Part shown: piece after piece, positions 11,208-22,074 of the stretch | Layout: each line of letters begins with the position of its first letter | How positions within the stretch are numbered: position 1 is the stretch's first letter | Source of the DNA: Blastocladiella britannica | Lineage: Eukaryota > Blastocladiomycota > Blastocladiomycetes > Blastocladiales > Blastocladiaceae | Direction of reading: 5' to 3' | Assembly (NCBI GenBank): GCA_025349905.2 | Contig: MU624584.1 | Location: forward strand, 1 to 46,307 | DNA: 46,307 nt | Translations under genes and position numbers: made by a program | The notes under the pieces: generated by a model | Seen by the model: the letters and a program-made list of their open reading frames with translations, nothing else | Told to the model about the DNA's origin: nothing | Databases searched by the model: none

Positions 11208-12830
11208 ATGGCCGCCCAACAACAACAGCCCAACGACGTGCTTGATTTCCTCGACTCGCTGGACGCCATTGCGGTGCCATCTACCACAGTCGCTCCTGCA
11301 GCGGCGGCGGGAGTGCCCTCGCCCGCAAACATGGCCGTCAATCCGTTCATGGCCGCCGCCACCCCGCCCTCGCAGGCTTCTCCAGTGATGGGCAACCCGT
11401 TTCTGGCCCCGACCACCACCGGTACCTCGGCGCCGATCACCGCTCCTCCCATGATGGCAATGTCTCCAGGTCTGGCCGGCCCGACCACCGCGGCGACTCT
11501 GGTCTCGGCTACTTCTTCGACTGTGCCGGCTGGCACAGCAGGCGCGACGGCGGTGCCGATCACCACTGCTCCCACGTCAACTCCATCCGCCTCGGTTCCC
11601 TCGGACGTGCCGATCGCGGTCAGTTCGCCCATCAAGCCCACGACGACGACCAGTGGTGGCGGCGGGTGGGGCTCGTGGCTGTCATCGGTGCTTCCCGTGG
11701 ACCCAGCGGCGACGGCGGCCGCGTCGGCGCTCATGAGCAAGGCCACTGCAGCCGCCACCAAGGCCGCGGCAGCCGCGCGCGCCGAGTCGACGGTGGTGCG
11801 TGCGGCACTGGTCTCAGCGGGCACCGCGGCGGCGGCCACGGCAGTCCAGGCGCGCGATCGGGCCGTCTCGGCCGCGGGCCAGACGACTGCGGCAGTGACG
11901 GCCGCCGGAGGCGGTGGTGCGGTGGCCGTGGCGGCGGCGGCCGGTGGAGGCGCGGTGGACGCCGGCGGCAAGTTGTTTGGCGCGCTGAGCCACGGCGTGT
12001 CGACGGTTCTGGACGCGGTGGCGAACGCGGCGACGGATGGGGCTGGTGGAGATAAGCCGGTGGCGGCCGACTTGGTGGTTCGGGGTCTGTGTTCGGTGGA
12101 CCCGGCGGACGTGGCTCGCGACGCGGCCGCGGTGTTGCGCGCGGTGTTTGCAGCCCGCGGGATGGCGCTGACGGTCGGGGTGGTGGATTTCAATGGCGTG
12201 CGGACGTACGTCGACGAGGAGCTGGTGGGCATGTCGGCGGATCACGCTGCGGGGCTGGTGGCCAAGGCGGTGCGTCTCTCTTTTCTTTTTTCTGTGTTGG
12301 ACGAGGTACTGAAATGGATCGTGTAGCCCGCCGACGCGTCCGAGAACACGATCCACATCCAGATCCACCCGGCGCACCCGTTCCCGACCGCGCGCCCCAA
12401 CATCATGACCTACATTGTGGCGGTCCACGGCGGTGCTCCTGCCGCCCCTCCTACCGCCGCCGCATCAGAGACTACTGCCAGTACGACTGCCCCGGGTCCC
12501 GTGGCCGTAACGTCTTCGCAGTCGTTCCACACCGCGGGCCCGCACGCCGACCGCGACTGGACGCGCATGGTGCTTCGTGCGTGTCTGCGCACGTCGGCCG
12601 ACGACTGGCTGGCCGACTTATTGGCGGCCGATGCCGATCCCACGACAACTACTGGTCAAGCGGAAGAAGCGGCTCCTGGAAGTCTGCGGGCGGCGATGGT
12701 GTCGCGGTCGCGCGCCAGCCAGCGCGACGGCGAAGTGGTGTCGGCGCACGCGTCGGCGGCGGATCCGGAGCGGGTGGAGGCCGAGGAAGAAAAGAAGCGC
12801 GAGATTGCCATGAGCATGGCCATGGCCTGA
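11208..12830 (+). CDS. MTC1: Mtc1-like protein (DUF5427 type)
   Basis: Two exons: 11208-12269 and 12327-12830, with a 57-bp intron (donor GTGCGT) whose last three bases TAG would otherwise be a stop codon; the product is 521 aa. It opens with an N-terminal NDVLDFLDSLDA motif and a long Ala/Thr/Pro-rich linker. A central GGGGWGSWLSSV motif follows, then an alanine-rich amphipathic helix. The C-terminal half contains the exon-junction segment NTIHIQIHPAHPFPTARPN. This order resembles yeast Mtc1 (maintenance of telomere capping 1), a Golgi/COPI-vesicle-associated protein. The assignment rests on motif order, not on an alignment. Confidence 0.6.
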
Positions 12831-12856
12831 GAGTGAATATAAGGCTATGTATTGGA

Positions 12857-14056
12857 TTACTGCTGCTGCTGCTCAGTATCACTTGGCACCGCCTCCGCCT
12901 CGGCCACCACAAGAGCCTCATCGACCGCCGCCTTAGGGACCGCCTTGGCCGCCAGCTTCTCGCGCGCAGCAATCAGCGCCAGCGTCGGCTTGATGGGCGC
13001 CATCGCCGGCGACGCGTACTGGATAGGCTTCCCCATTTGGCGCCAGAACGTGGCCGTGGGCGCCGGGAACGTCGGTGTGGTGCCCAGGGCCAAGTATCCG
13101 CGGTTAGCGGGCGACGCGTAGTAGTCGATTTCGCGGGTCGACGTGGGCTCGGCGCGGCGCGGGAGCACGCGGAACTTGGACGGCTTCACCAATGCCCGCA
13201 GACCCAGCGGGTTGAAGTACACGGCGGTCACGGTCCCGCCCACGGCTTCGACGGCCTTGATGGCGGACGTGGACGCCTGAGTGACCTCGATCTTGACTGG
13301 CGTGCGGAGGTATGCGGCGCCCTTTACCGTTTTGTTGATTCGGTCAGGTAAACCCACCAGTGAAAAAAAAAGTTGAAGTTAAGCGTACATCGCCCAGCAG
13401 CTTGACGCCGTCCTTGACGCTGTGCACCAGACGCGCGTCGTACAGCTCCTTCATGGTGATGACCTGGGACGCGTCGATGCGGCCCACGTCAATCCACCGC
13501 TGCAGTTTGTCGAGGTTGACGGTGACCAGGTCCTTTCCATGGCTATTTCAATGCACAGGTACCGTCAGTATTTTTATATCATATAATGCAATAAAATTGT
13601 GTACTTGTTGGTAAACCCACGCTTCGGAATCCGCTTCATGAGCGTGGTCTGCCCGCCCTCGAACCCGACGCGCGGCTTGCCCGTACCAGCACGTGCACGT
13701 TGGCCCTTGTGGCCCTTTCCCGAGGTTCCACCGCGGCCAGACCCGTTGCCGCGTCCAATACGGCGTCTCTTTTCAATTTAAACAAATAGTGTAATGGCCG
13801 TCCTCATAAACCATAAAATTTAATAAAAAAATACCGTCTTGACGGCGCCCATGTTATCGGAAAGCCCGCCGAGCGTGACGGGAGCGGCCACCAGCGACGC
13901 GAACGCGGCACGACGTGGGGTGGTAACAGCGAGGATCATCGAGCGCGGAGCAGACGACGAGAACGAGGACGAGGACGCCAGGAGCGACTTGAGCACGCCA
14001 CCACGCGAAGCAGAGGTCAAGGCCGGGAGCCGTGCCGATACCAGGGACGACAACAT
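12857..14056 (-). CDS. Mitochondrial large ribosomal subunit protein uL15m
   Basis: Four exons (minus): 14056-13835, 13768-13605, 13542-13389, 13321-12857; 334 aa. It binds 23S-type rRNA in the mitochondrial large subunit. The N-terminal ~40 residues, rich in Ser, Ala and Arg, look like a mitochondrial presequence. The L15 core follows: the basic loop [19 protein letters not shown], then [21 protein letters not shown], then [15 protein letters not shown]. Exon 4 restores the L15 motif KLLGDG when the acceptor GTAAAG is used, which settles that boundary. A fungal C-terminal extension ends in four Gln residues. Its stop lies 26 bp from the stop of the Mtc1-like gene on the other strand. Confidence 0.9.
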
Positions 14057-14112
14057 TATTGAAATGTGAATTAATTCCGAAAATATTATGAGCCAAAGGC
14101 GACAACAATCAG

Positions 14113-15361
14113 CTATGCCCTGCCTCCAACAGCAGCAACCGCCCCAGAAGTCGACTCGAGCTGCTCGCTCCATGTCCGCGCCCTTGCTACCGCGTCGGTT
14201 GTCGGCGAGGTGCCACCGCCGTTACCATCCACAGTTCCTCCACTGGGCGGTTGTGATCCTCCCCCCTCACCGATTGGAGAGGAAGCAGCAGGAGACAATC
14301 TTACACATCTCGCCACATGCCGCAACGCGCGGTCCACTGAGTGTCCCTCAGCCGCCGGGTTGTGGGCGACCGTGAGCCCCGACAGCGGCCGCGTCAGCGC
14401 CAGAAGGGGTGCAAACGACGTGATGCGGTTCCCCGCCAGCCCGAGCCACTGCAGGCACGTCATGGCGGAGATTTCAGGCGGGATCGTTTGGATCTGGTTG
14501 TCCGAGAGGGCGAGGGTTTCGATCCTATTTGTTTATTCATTGGGGGTCACAGCAACAAATGGTGAGGTCTCATGACGGACACGGATTGATATGAACGTAC
14601 GTGTCAATCAGGAGCGACCTTGGCACCGCGTCGAGCTGGTTGCGCATCAGGTACACGCGCCGGATCGTTGGCATCCACGCCCAATTGACACCATTCACTG
14701 CGCCCGTGGTGAGCGCGTTCCCGCCCAGATGCAGGGTTTCCAGGGCCGGCATGTTTTCCAGCGTGGATGCCGGGAGCGTCGCGATCCGGTTATTGGCCAG
14801 CATCAGTTGCTTGAGACTCGTCAGCGACCGCAGTTCCTCCGGGATTGCCGTCAGCGCATTGTCGGACAGAACCAGGGTGGTCAGGGACTCGGCTGCAAAG
14901 AGATCGGCAATGGGCGCCGAGACCAGGCGCATGTGGCGGTAGTTGAGTGTCTATTTTACAAATTTTCAACCATTCAATATGGGCGATCGCTGCTCACTCT
15001 GTAAAGATATTACCACGCCCTTGGATGCATCAGGCATCCCTTCCCCGGGACGGTACTCGGGTCCGCCGTCAGTGGCAGTTCGAGATAGAGTGGATCCAAC
15101 ATAACTTGCGCGCCGATCCGCGTCCAGCGTGGTGGAAACAAACGATCCGCTGCCCGTCGATGCAAGACCAGGGGATAGTGGACCAGTGTGAGAGGAAGCG
15201 AGCGTGTGCAGTGATCCCCGGCTGGGCGGACGTGGGAGGGGAATCTTTTGCGGGGATCCCGTTGACACTGATGATGACGGATCATGGATATGACCCGGAT
15301 CCGGTTTGGCGGGGGCGGAAGCGCGCAAGGTAGCAAACGGTTCGGGCACGGCGGAGGGCAT
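14113..15361 (-). CDS. Leucine-rich-repeat protein
   Basis: Three exons (minus): 15361-15014, 14950-14601, 14524-14113; 369 aa with consistent phases. Residues 1-115 are Ser/Pro-rich and probably disordered. The middle holds about six LRR units, for example LTTLVLSDNALTAIPEEL, LKQLMLANNRIATLP and LETLHLGGNALTT, the last pair being restored across intron 2 (IETLALSDNQIQTIPPEI). The LxxLxLxxNxLxxIP pattern is that of the typical or SDS22-like intracellular class. The tail is Gly/Thr/Ser-rich. No transmembrane segment or signal peptide is seen, so it is probably a cytosolic interaction scaffold. It lies head-to-tail behind uL22m, 54 bp away. An upstream noncoding exon is possible because a T-rich stretch ending in TAG precedes the ATG. 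Confidence 0.8.
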
Positions 15362-15415
15362 ACTTCTAAAAAAAAATCTATATGGCAACTACTTGAATAT
15401 ATTGAAAAGGACTAA

Positions 15416-16338
15416 CTACGCGTCAAAGAACAGCTTCTTCCACTTGTTGTAAATGGGCGTCTCGGGCAGCACCTCGCGGACCCTCCGCGTCTCGCGTTTC
15501 GGCGGCAAGAACCCGCCTTTCCCCTGCCAGCGGTTTCCGCGGTTGGGCGCCAGTGCCACGTTGGCGACCTTCACCTCGATCTTGATATGCGCCGACGGCC
15601 GCGTGAGCCGCCCAAACCGGCCACGACCGTGAATGATGATCCCGTGCTTGTAAATCCCCTTCCCAACCCACGCCTGGGCCACCACCAGTCCGCGGTCGGG
15701 GAGTGACGCGTCACCAAACTCGGCCTGCGTGGCCTTGTGCATGATCTGGTGTAAAGTGCGAGCTACCACGGGAGCGGGCTTCTTGACGGCAAATTTCATT
15801 TGGGCCAGGGCTTGCGTGACGGGCAGACCTTTGATTTGGCGGGCCAGCAGGTTCAGTTTTTGCGGCGAGTAGTCCATGTCGCCAGAGGAGTGGATGATCT
15901 TTTCCCATTGTTTACATATGTGAGCTTGTCAATCAATATAACTATAGCAGAGTATATGGAGGAGAATACATACGGAAGCCTTGGAAATGTACGGCGTGGC
16001 CTGGTCCTTGAGCACCACCGCGTTTCCAGTGGCAGCAGCGGTCGAAGGACGAGCAGTTTGTTTGGTTGCCACGTCAAAGATGGACGAGGCAGAGGTGTTG
16101 AGCGGTGCCTCTGCGCGCAGAACACGCGTGGTGGCCAGGGTACGGCTTGTTTGGGTCAACAAGGACGGGGTGCTGTTGATTGATATTGATGAGTACTGGC
16201 AATTTAGACCATTCAAGAAATTGCGCACCACCGTCTGAGCATGGTCGAGAGCAGTGGGGAAGACAATGTCGATGCCGACAAAGCAAAGGACGCCGACGCC
16301 GAGGCCATGAGCAGGGACCGTGGTACGCGTGCGGCCAT
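15416..16338 (-). CDS. Mitochondrial large ribosomal subunit protein uL22m
   Basis: Three exons (minus): 16338-16229, 16172-15974, 15898-15416; 263 aa. The start at 16338 was chosen because it opens a classic mitochondrial presequence (MAARVPRSLLMASASAS) in a different genomic frame from exon 2. A 56-bp intron (donor GTGCGC, or GTGGTG four bases earlier on the coding strand with the same phase) joins them. The L22 core is in exon 3: SPQKLNLLARQIKG, FAVKKPAPVVARTLHQIMHKA and the C-terminal hairpin GRGRFGRLTRPSAHIKIEV. The protein lines the peptide exit tunnel of the mitoribosome. It is transcribed divergently from the gene at 16540, with 201 bp between starts. Confidence 0.88.
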
Positions 16339-16539
16339 TTCTTTCTTTTTTGATATTAATGAATTTTTCTTTGAAAAATTCAAAGCAAATTCGAAGTAAA
16401 TTCAAAAAAACTTTCTCACAAAGGTTTGAAAAAAAAAAGAATACATCTCCGCTCTCACTCAATCCGCCCTCAGTCCGCTTTCTTGACCACTCATAAGAAC
16501 AGAAGAAAACAAAACACAGCGAATCAAAGAAAAAAGAGA
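16339..16539. promoter_or_regulatory. Divergent intergenic region between uL22m and the 16540 gene
   Basis: 201 bp of AT-rich sequence separates the two start codons. It contains several A- and T-tracts (a run near 16428-16438) and a CT-rich stretch at 16448-16495 upstream of the + strand gene. No clear TATA box or named motif is recognised. Confidence 0.4.
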
Positions 16540-18207
16540 ATGGCAGCTACCACGATCGCCACCTGCCCCTGCTCCAACATGGTCGTGTGCCTGGACCATC
16601 CACTGGACCGCACCTCCGCTTTCTTAGTCGTGGATGCCCGCCCGGCCCTCCGTGGCCACCGCGCCTCGCTTGCCACCAACACGTCACTTACGGCCACTCC
16701 GTTTCTGATCCCTGGTACTTCTGGTACCTTTGGTACTACGGGAACCACTCCTCCTTCCGGTACCTCTCACATTGGCACTGGCACTGGTATTGGACCCGGC
16801 CTTGTCTCGACCGCCACAACCGATGACCAGCTAAAGCACCAACAACACTACGACCATTCGGGGGTCACCATCAAGCACCCTGCCCTGTCCCGGATCGTCG
16901 ACCTGGACGACTGCCGGCTGGTGTGGCGCCAGTGCCTGGTTTGCGGTACTCTACTGTACGCGGTGGAAGACGACGACCAGCGCGCGCGTGCCCGCGGCCA
17001 CCTGCTTCCACGTGGGACCGACCGGACGGTGGTGGTGGGCGAGCAAGCGCTTCTGTCGACTGCCAGTTCCTTGGACTCGGTGGTTCCCTCGCCCGCGTAC
17101 GGTCTGGTGGTGTTACCCCCGCCCCCTCCGCCCCCATCTCGCACTTCTACCGCCTCGTCGTCGTCGTCGTCTTCCCCATCATCTTCTTCGGCAGCGACGA
17201 CTGCAGCCGCAACGGCCGTGCACGCGCTCGACGCGGCGTTGGACGCGTACGTAGCTCGCGAGTCGGCGGCCACTGATGCCCGGATTGCCGCGTACGCTGC
17301 GGCGCAGCGGTCCGCGCTGGCGGCCAGTACGGACCGTGCGCGCCACGACCGCGACGTGTTGGCGGCGGCGTGTGCGGCGTGGGCCTCTGCTGAAATTTCT
17401 GGGACATCTGCCGCTGAATTGGAGGCGGCAGCAACCTCCACTGCAACGCCGTCGTCGACGTCTTCAGCAGCGTCAGCCGCACCGGCATCCACGGGTCTCC
17501 CGCTGGCGCCCATGGCGGGGCCCGCAGCGTTGGCGGCTCGGACGGCCGAAGCGTCGGAAATGGCGCGGGCGCGGGCGGCGGATGACGGGGTGCTGCCTGT
17601 GACGGCACCTGTAGCAACGGTAGCTGCTCCTCGGATCATGCAGACCAAGTCGAGTGCGCGTCAAGCAACATCGTCTCGATCCGCCGATACCCAGGACGAC
17701 GATTTGTTTGCGTTTGACGACGATGACGACAACACGGATACCCATCAAGGAGACGATGTCCAGGTAGCGACCCCCGTGGCTCCGACCGCCGCTTCGTCCA
17801 GCCTGGAACCGGTTCCGGATACCTCTGACGATGGTGCCAGTGACGAAGAAGAACAAGAGGCCGACGAAAACCCCGCGGCCCTTCCGTCCCGACCTGGCAC
17901 GGGTGGTCCGGGTCGACAGCAGCAGCAGCAACCGCCCATCGTGTCGCTGCTGTCGTCGTCGCTGCCCATGTCGATTCCATTGATGTCTTCAACCCGAGCA
18001 ATGGGGACGACAGTGGTCGATGGGCCACCACCACTACCATTGGATGCAACGACGGTGCCGACTGAGATCCCGGACGTGGACCAAGTGTCCAGAGCAGTTC
18101 CCCCGCACGAGTACATTGCGCGCACGTACGCTCCTGCACCGGGAGCGTCCATCTTTGGGAGCAAGCCGCCCGGGGCTGAGCGGTCCGGGTTCAGCTGGCG
18201 AGGGTGA
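16540..18207 (+). CDS. Uncharacterised protein with Cys pairs and low-complexity acidic centre
   Basis: A single exon of 555 aa; the first in-frame ATG is at 16540. I do not recognise the family. The N-terminus has TCPCSNMVVCLDHP, and ~100 residues on there is DDCRLVWRQCLVCGTLLYAV; the Cys spacings suggest a metal site. Residues ~230-390 are Ala-rich and look helical; then comes an acidic low-complexity stretch (FAFDDDDDN, DEEEQEADEN) and a CAG run encoding Gln at about 17919-17933. The extreme C-terminus has an ordered-looking motif (PHEYIARTYAPAPGASIFGS) that may be a docking peptide. No membrane segment is seen. It lies 79 bp upstream of THI6 in the same orientation, with nothing that ties the two functionally. 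Confidence 0.75.
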   Translation: MAATTIATCPCSNMVVCLDHPLDRTSAFLVVDARPALRGHRASLATNTSLTATPFLIPGTSGTFGTTGTTPPSGTSHIGTGTGIGPGLVSTATTDDQLKHQQHYDHSGVTIKHPALSRIVDLDDCRLVWRQCLVCGTLLYAVEDDDQRARARGHLLPRGTDRTVVVGEQALLSTASSLDSVVPSPAYGLVVLPPPPPPPSRTSTASSSSSSSPSSSSAATTAAATAVHALDAALDAYVARESAATDARIAAYAAAQRSALAASTDRARHDRDVLAAACAAWASAEISGTSAAELEAAATSTATPSSTSSAASAAPASTGLPLAPMAGPAALAARTAEASEMARARAADDGVLPVTAPVATVAAPRIMQTKSSARQATSSRSADTQDDDLFAFDDDDDNTDTHQGDDVQVATPVAPTAASSSLEPVPDTSDDGASDEEEQEADENPAALPSRPGTGGPGRQQQQQPPIVSLLSSSLPMSIPLMSSTRAMGTTVVDGPPPLPLDATTVPTEIPDVDQVSRAVPPHEYIARTYAPAPGASIFGSKPPGAERSGFSWRG

Positions 18208-18286
18208 TTCTCGTTTTTCCTTTCTTTTCTTGTTTCCCCAAGCGATCAAGCTCGGCCGTGTAAAGAAATAAAGAAATAATAAAAGG

Positions 18287-20137
18287 ATGACCACCACCAC
18301 CGTCCCTCCTCCGGCCCTCGACCTGTCGCTGTACCTGGTCACCGACTCGACCATGCTGCCCTCGGGCGCCACCGTCGAGTCGCAGGTGGAGGCGGCTCTT
18401 GCTGGGTATTCATCTTGCTATCCTTGGTAGAAAAAGTATACACACTGACAAGAATGTGCGACACAGCGGCGTGACCCTGGTCCAGCTGCGCGAAAAGACG
18501 CTGGACACCGGCCTCTTTGTCGAGCGCGCCAAGTCCATCAAGGCCATTTGTGCGCGCCACGGCGTCCCGCTTCTGATCAACGACCGGGTGGACGTGGCGC
18601 TGGCCGCCGACGCCGACGGCGTACACATTGGCCAAGACGACATGGACGCGGCTGCGGTCCGCGCTTTGCTTGGCCCGCACAAGATTTTGGGGGTGACCGT
18701 GCACACGGTGGCCGATGCGGTGCGTGCTGCGGCCGCGGGCGCTTCTTACTTGGGCACGTGCGCGGTGTTTGCGACGGCCACGAAACCGCACCCGGCCGGG
18801 TTCGAACCGCTCGGGGTGGTGGGCGTGAAGGGTCTGTTGGCGGCGATCGCGGACCACCCGCAAGCGTCGTCGTTGCCCGTTTGCGCGATCGGTGGATTGG
18901 GTGTCAAGAACGCGGCGGCCGTGGCGGCCGAGTCGGCGGGCCCGCGGAAACGGCTGGCGGGCATTGCGGTGGTGTCGGCGATCATGGCCCAGCATGACGC
19001 CAAGGCGGCGTCCGCGGCGTTGCGCGCGGCTCTGGGTCCGGCTCTGAAGCGGGCCGACGCTTACGTTGACTTTTCCGTTGCGGGATCGTCGTCGCCTTCG
19101 GTGGCTCGGAAGGCAGTGGAGGCCGCGGCGGCCGCGCTCGATGCGATGCGCGCGGGGACGGCCACGCCGCTCGTGCACCACCTGACCAACCTGGTGGTGA
19201 TGAACGACAATGCCAATGCGGCGCTGGCGGTCGGCGGGTCGCCGGTCATGGCCCATGCGATTCAGGAGATGGGTACTTTTACTTTACTTACTTTTATTTC
19301 TGTCAATGGACTCATTCATTGAAAATAGATGCCATGGTCGGGATCGCATCATCGCTGGTCATCAATGTCGGCACGCTGTCCGAGCAGTGGATCGAGTCGA
19401 TGGTGGTGGCGGGCAAGGCCGCCAACAAGCGCGGGATTCCGGTGATCCTGGACCCGGTTGGCGCGGTACGTCTCTATTCTCCTCATTTCTCCTCATTTCT
19501 GCACATCTATGACCTAATACATATGTGAATTGTAGGGCGCTACCCCGTACCGACTGGAGACATGCAAGCGTCTTCTGACCGAGATCCAGTTCACGGTGAT
19601 CAAGGGCAACGCTTCGGAAATCGGTGCGCTTGCCGGCCTGATGGGCGCCACCCCGGCCCCAACCGAACAGCAGCGTGGCGTGGACTCGGCGGCGCTGGCT
19701 GGTGGCGACGCGACGGCAGCGGCCCTGGCGCGCGCGTTGGCCGCCGCCACGTCGGCCACGGTCGCCATGTCAGGCGCCACCGACTACGTCGCCAGTCCAT
19801 CCGGGAACGTGGTGGCGATCGAGAACGGGACCTCTTGGCTCGGGAAAATCACGGGCACTGGGTGCACCACCGCGACACTGGTCGGGTGCGTGGCGGGCGT
19901 CGTGGGCAAGGAGGAGGCGGTTGCGGCGGCTGTTGGCGGGTACGCTCTATTCTTTTTTCTTTTGATTGATACTGACTTAGGCTGAGGGAATATAGGATCC
20001 TGATCATGTGCATTGCGGGCGAAAAGGCGGTGGCCGAGGCCCGTGGTCCCATGTCGTTCAAGATCGCGCTGTTTGACGCGCTAGCGAGCGTGACGGGCGC
20101 CGATCTGAAGCGCATGGCGCTAGTGCGGGACGTGTAA
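18287..20137 (+). CDS. THI6: Bifunctional thiamine-phosphate synthase / hydroxyethylthiazole kinase
   Basis: Five exons: 18287-18405, 18467-19272, 19329-19465, 19536-19939, 19996-20137; 535 aa, close to yeast Thi6. The N-terminal half is thiamine-phosphate pyrophosphorylase: [11 protein letters not shown] (restored across intron 1), [20 protein letters not shown] and [13 protein letters not shown], joining HMP-PP and HET-P to thiamine phosphate. The C-terminal half is the ThiM-type kinase: [37 protein letters not shown] (restored across intron 3) and [11 protein letters not shown], with the catalytic-loop Cys. All phases are consistent. This N-to-C fusion order is the fungal one. No TPP-riboswitch consensus was seen in the 79-bp upstream region or in intron 1. 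It converges with MCU, with 35 bp between stops. Confidence 0.95.
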
Positions 20138-20172
20138 CATGGTCAAATGTAGTAGCAAAGTATATTTTGGTT

Positions 20173-21030
20173 CTAATGCCGTGAATACAACGACGACGAC
20201 GACGACGACAAAGCGGACACTGATGAGGGCGGAGGCGCAAACACCGCCAACACGTCCGTGAGCTGCGCGCGCACCCGCCGCCCGTGCTCGACCGTCCTCG
20301 CCGCCTCCTCCAAGTCCACACGCATCCGCCGCGCGTGCCACCGCCGCAACCGGTCGCGGACAACGTTGGCCGCGTTCGCGTACGTGAACTCGGCGTTGGC
20401 GGCGGCAAAGAACGCGCCGGACAGGATGACCGTCGTTAAGCCCAGCATGTTGGTCGCGGGCTCCATCAGGTCCCACCCGAGCTCGTACGTCAGGTGCACC
20501 ACGGCGCCTAACTGTGCGGTAAGCGCCGCGGTCCCGCCGTACAGGACCCGGGCTAGAGACCGGTCGGCAGCCGCTTGCACGCGGGAAACTGATGCTGAGG
20601 CGAGGGTGGAGGCGCGGTCGGCGTCGGCGGCAGCGGCGCGGGCGGCACGGAGGACGGGGGACAGCGAGGATGCCGCGTCCAGCGTATACGCTCCACCACT
20701 ACCAGTATCATTTTGGCCAGTACCGGGGACCCACACCACCAGGTTGGACCGCATCAGCTGCGCGGCCGGCATGGCGTCCAGATCGGCGTCCGAGACGCGG
20801 TGTGGGGAGTACCCGCGGGTCACGCGCACGTCCTCCTTCGCCATTCCGCCGGTCTCGGCCCGCAAACGATTGACAATGTCCAGGGCGGTGGCGGACGTGG
20901 GGTCCACGCGCATTTCCAGTGAAGCCGAGGTAGTGGGCCATGGCCACGAGAGCGCCAGTTGCACGGGCGCCTTGGTTTTTGTTGCAGGGACGCGGAGGGT
21001 GGCGGCGACGGTTCGGAGGGGGGCCAGCAT
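20173..21030 (-). CDS. MCU: Mitochondrial calcium uniporter pore subunit (MCU family)
   Basis: A single exon of 285 aa. MCU is the Ca2+-selective channel of the inner mitochondrial membrane. The ATG at 21030 opens a presequence-like N-terminus (MLAPLRTVAATLRVPATKTK); an upstream in-frame extension lacks that character. A matrix domain (~20-150, partly Ala-rich helix) is followed by RVLYGGTAALTAQLGAVVHL (TM1, ~163-182), the selectivity-filter motif WDLMEP at ~186-191 and TM2 (~193-213). A basic/acidic helical C-terminus follows. The filter aligns with WDIMEP of animal and fungal MCUs and keeps both the Asp and the Glu; the pre-filter stretch appears one residue shorter than in human. A GAC-type run near the stop encodes a Ser tail. 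Neither EMRE nor MICU is seen in the window. Confidence 0.88.
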   Translation of the reverse strand: MLAPLRTVAATLRVPATKTKAPVQLALSWPWPTTSASLEMRVDPTSATALDIVNRLRAETGGMAKEDVRVTRGYSPHRVSDADLDAMPAAQLMRSNLVVWVPGTGQNDTGSGGAYTLDAASSLSPVLRAARAAAADADRASTLASASVSRVQAAADRSLARVLYGGTAALTAQLGAVVHLTYELGWDLMEPATNMLGLTTVILSGAFFAAANAEFTYANAANVVRDRLRRWHARRMRVDLEEAARTVEHGRRVRAQLTDVLAVFAPPPSSVSALSSSSSSLYSRH

Positions 21031-21121
21031 TCTTTTTTTATTTAATTTTTTGTTTTTGAAAGGAGAGCTAAGTACGGCGTCCCCACTCACAAAAAAAAAC
21101 GGAAAGGAATATTGTATGTTT

Positions 21122-21878
21122 TTACAGGCCATTCCCCATCACCAGCGTCAGGAAATCATAGTACCCGATCTGAATGGTCCCCGTGCGGGTCACATCGCGC
21201 TGCTGGAACGCACGCGTCAGACCTTGCATCGTCACGCAGCACTGCACAAACGAATCAAAGGTGATGGATCCGCGGTCGTACGTGTCGTACTTGCGGACCA
21301 GGATCGCGCAAATCTCGGGCGTCAAATTGAACCCGAACCGCTGCAACGCCTGCTGCAGTTCACGGGCGTCGATGGTGCCGCTGTTATCTTGGTCCTGTTT
21401 TCTTTTCCGTGAGTCCGTGAAAGTAAATGAAAAAGAGAAAGCATACAAAGGAACGGAAATGGTAGTTCCACTGCGTAATGTACTGCCACATGGCGCAAAA
21501 CTCGTTAAAGTCCACGGTGCCGTTGCGATCAAAGTCGTGGAGGCCGATCTTTTGTTTAAAACAGCAGTCAGCCACCGTTTTTCTCCAGTCAACCACTCCC
21601 CAACCAGCCATGCGATCAATAGCTTCATAGCATAACGTACAAGCATACGGCACGTCTCCAGGTTGAATTGCTGGTACCCCAGCAGGCCCAGCAGCGTGTG
21701 CAGTTCCTGGGCAGAGATGGTGCCCGACCGATTGGTGTCGGCCTGCTGGAAGCGCTGGCTGTATTGTATGGGGGTCAGTCAGCGTCACCTCTTCACTTCT
21801 CACGATAAAGCTTAAGTACTAGAGCGCGTTCGTGTCGTTCTGCGAGAGACCAGTGCCTTGGGGCTGGATGTAGGACAT
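21122..21878 (-). CDS. Penta-EF-hand calcium-binding protein (ALG-2/PDCD6-like), copy A
   Basis: Four exons (minus): 21878-21820, 21758-21641, 21548-21447, 21394-21122; 183 aa, the length of the ALG-2/sorcin group. Five EF hands follow a very short N-terminal tail. EF1 (ADTNRSGTISAQE), EF2 (DFDRNGTVDFNE) and EF3 (DQDNSGTIDARE) have canonical loops. EF4 (YDTYDRGSITFDS) and EF5 (RDVTRTGTIQIGY) are degenerate, EF5 being the dimerisation hand in this family. The exon junctions rebuild RMLIGLHDFD and FRSFDQDNSG. Known relatives are Ca2+-dependent adaptors at ESCRT, ER-exit and membrane-repair sites. It is a tandem duplicate of the next gene upstream on this strand. Confidence 0.9.
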
Positions 21879-22074
21879 GTTTTTTTTTTTAAATTACTTT
21901 CGTTTTACTGTGTCTTTTTTTATTGTTATTCGAATTGTAAGGTGATTGGACGCTGGAAAGAGGAAGCTCACTAACACCTTTCAGCCAACTTGGTTGAGTT
22001 TCGACGAACAGGAAAACCAGGGACGAAAGCTCAAATTGAAGCCAAGAAAAAAAAAATGTATTTATCATATATCA

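Noticed and set aside
12089..13351. + strand open frame of 420 codons
   Set aside because: It is an Arg/Gly-rich out-of-frame shadow that runs through the Mtc1-like gene and antisense uL15m.
18208..18466. TPP riboswitch upstream of or within intron 1 of THI6
   Set aside because: Some fungal thiamine genes have one, but no CTGAGA-type consensus or room for the fold was seen in the 79-bp leader or the 61-bp intron.
20258..21412. Long + strand open frame of 384 codons
   Set aside because: It is the mirror of MCU and the last exon of penta-EF copy A, both of which have clear family motifs on the minus strand.
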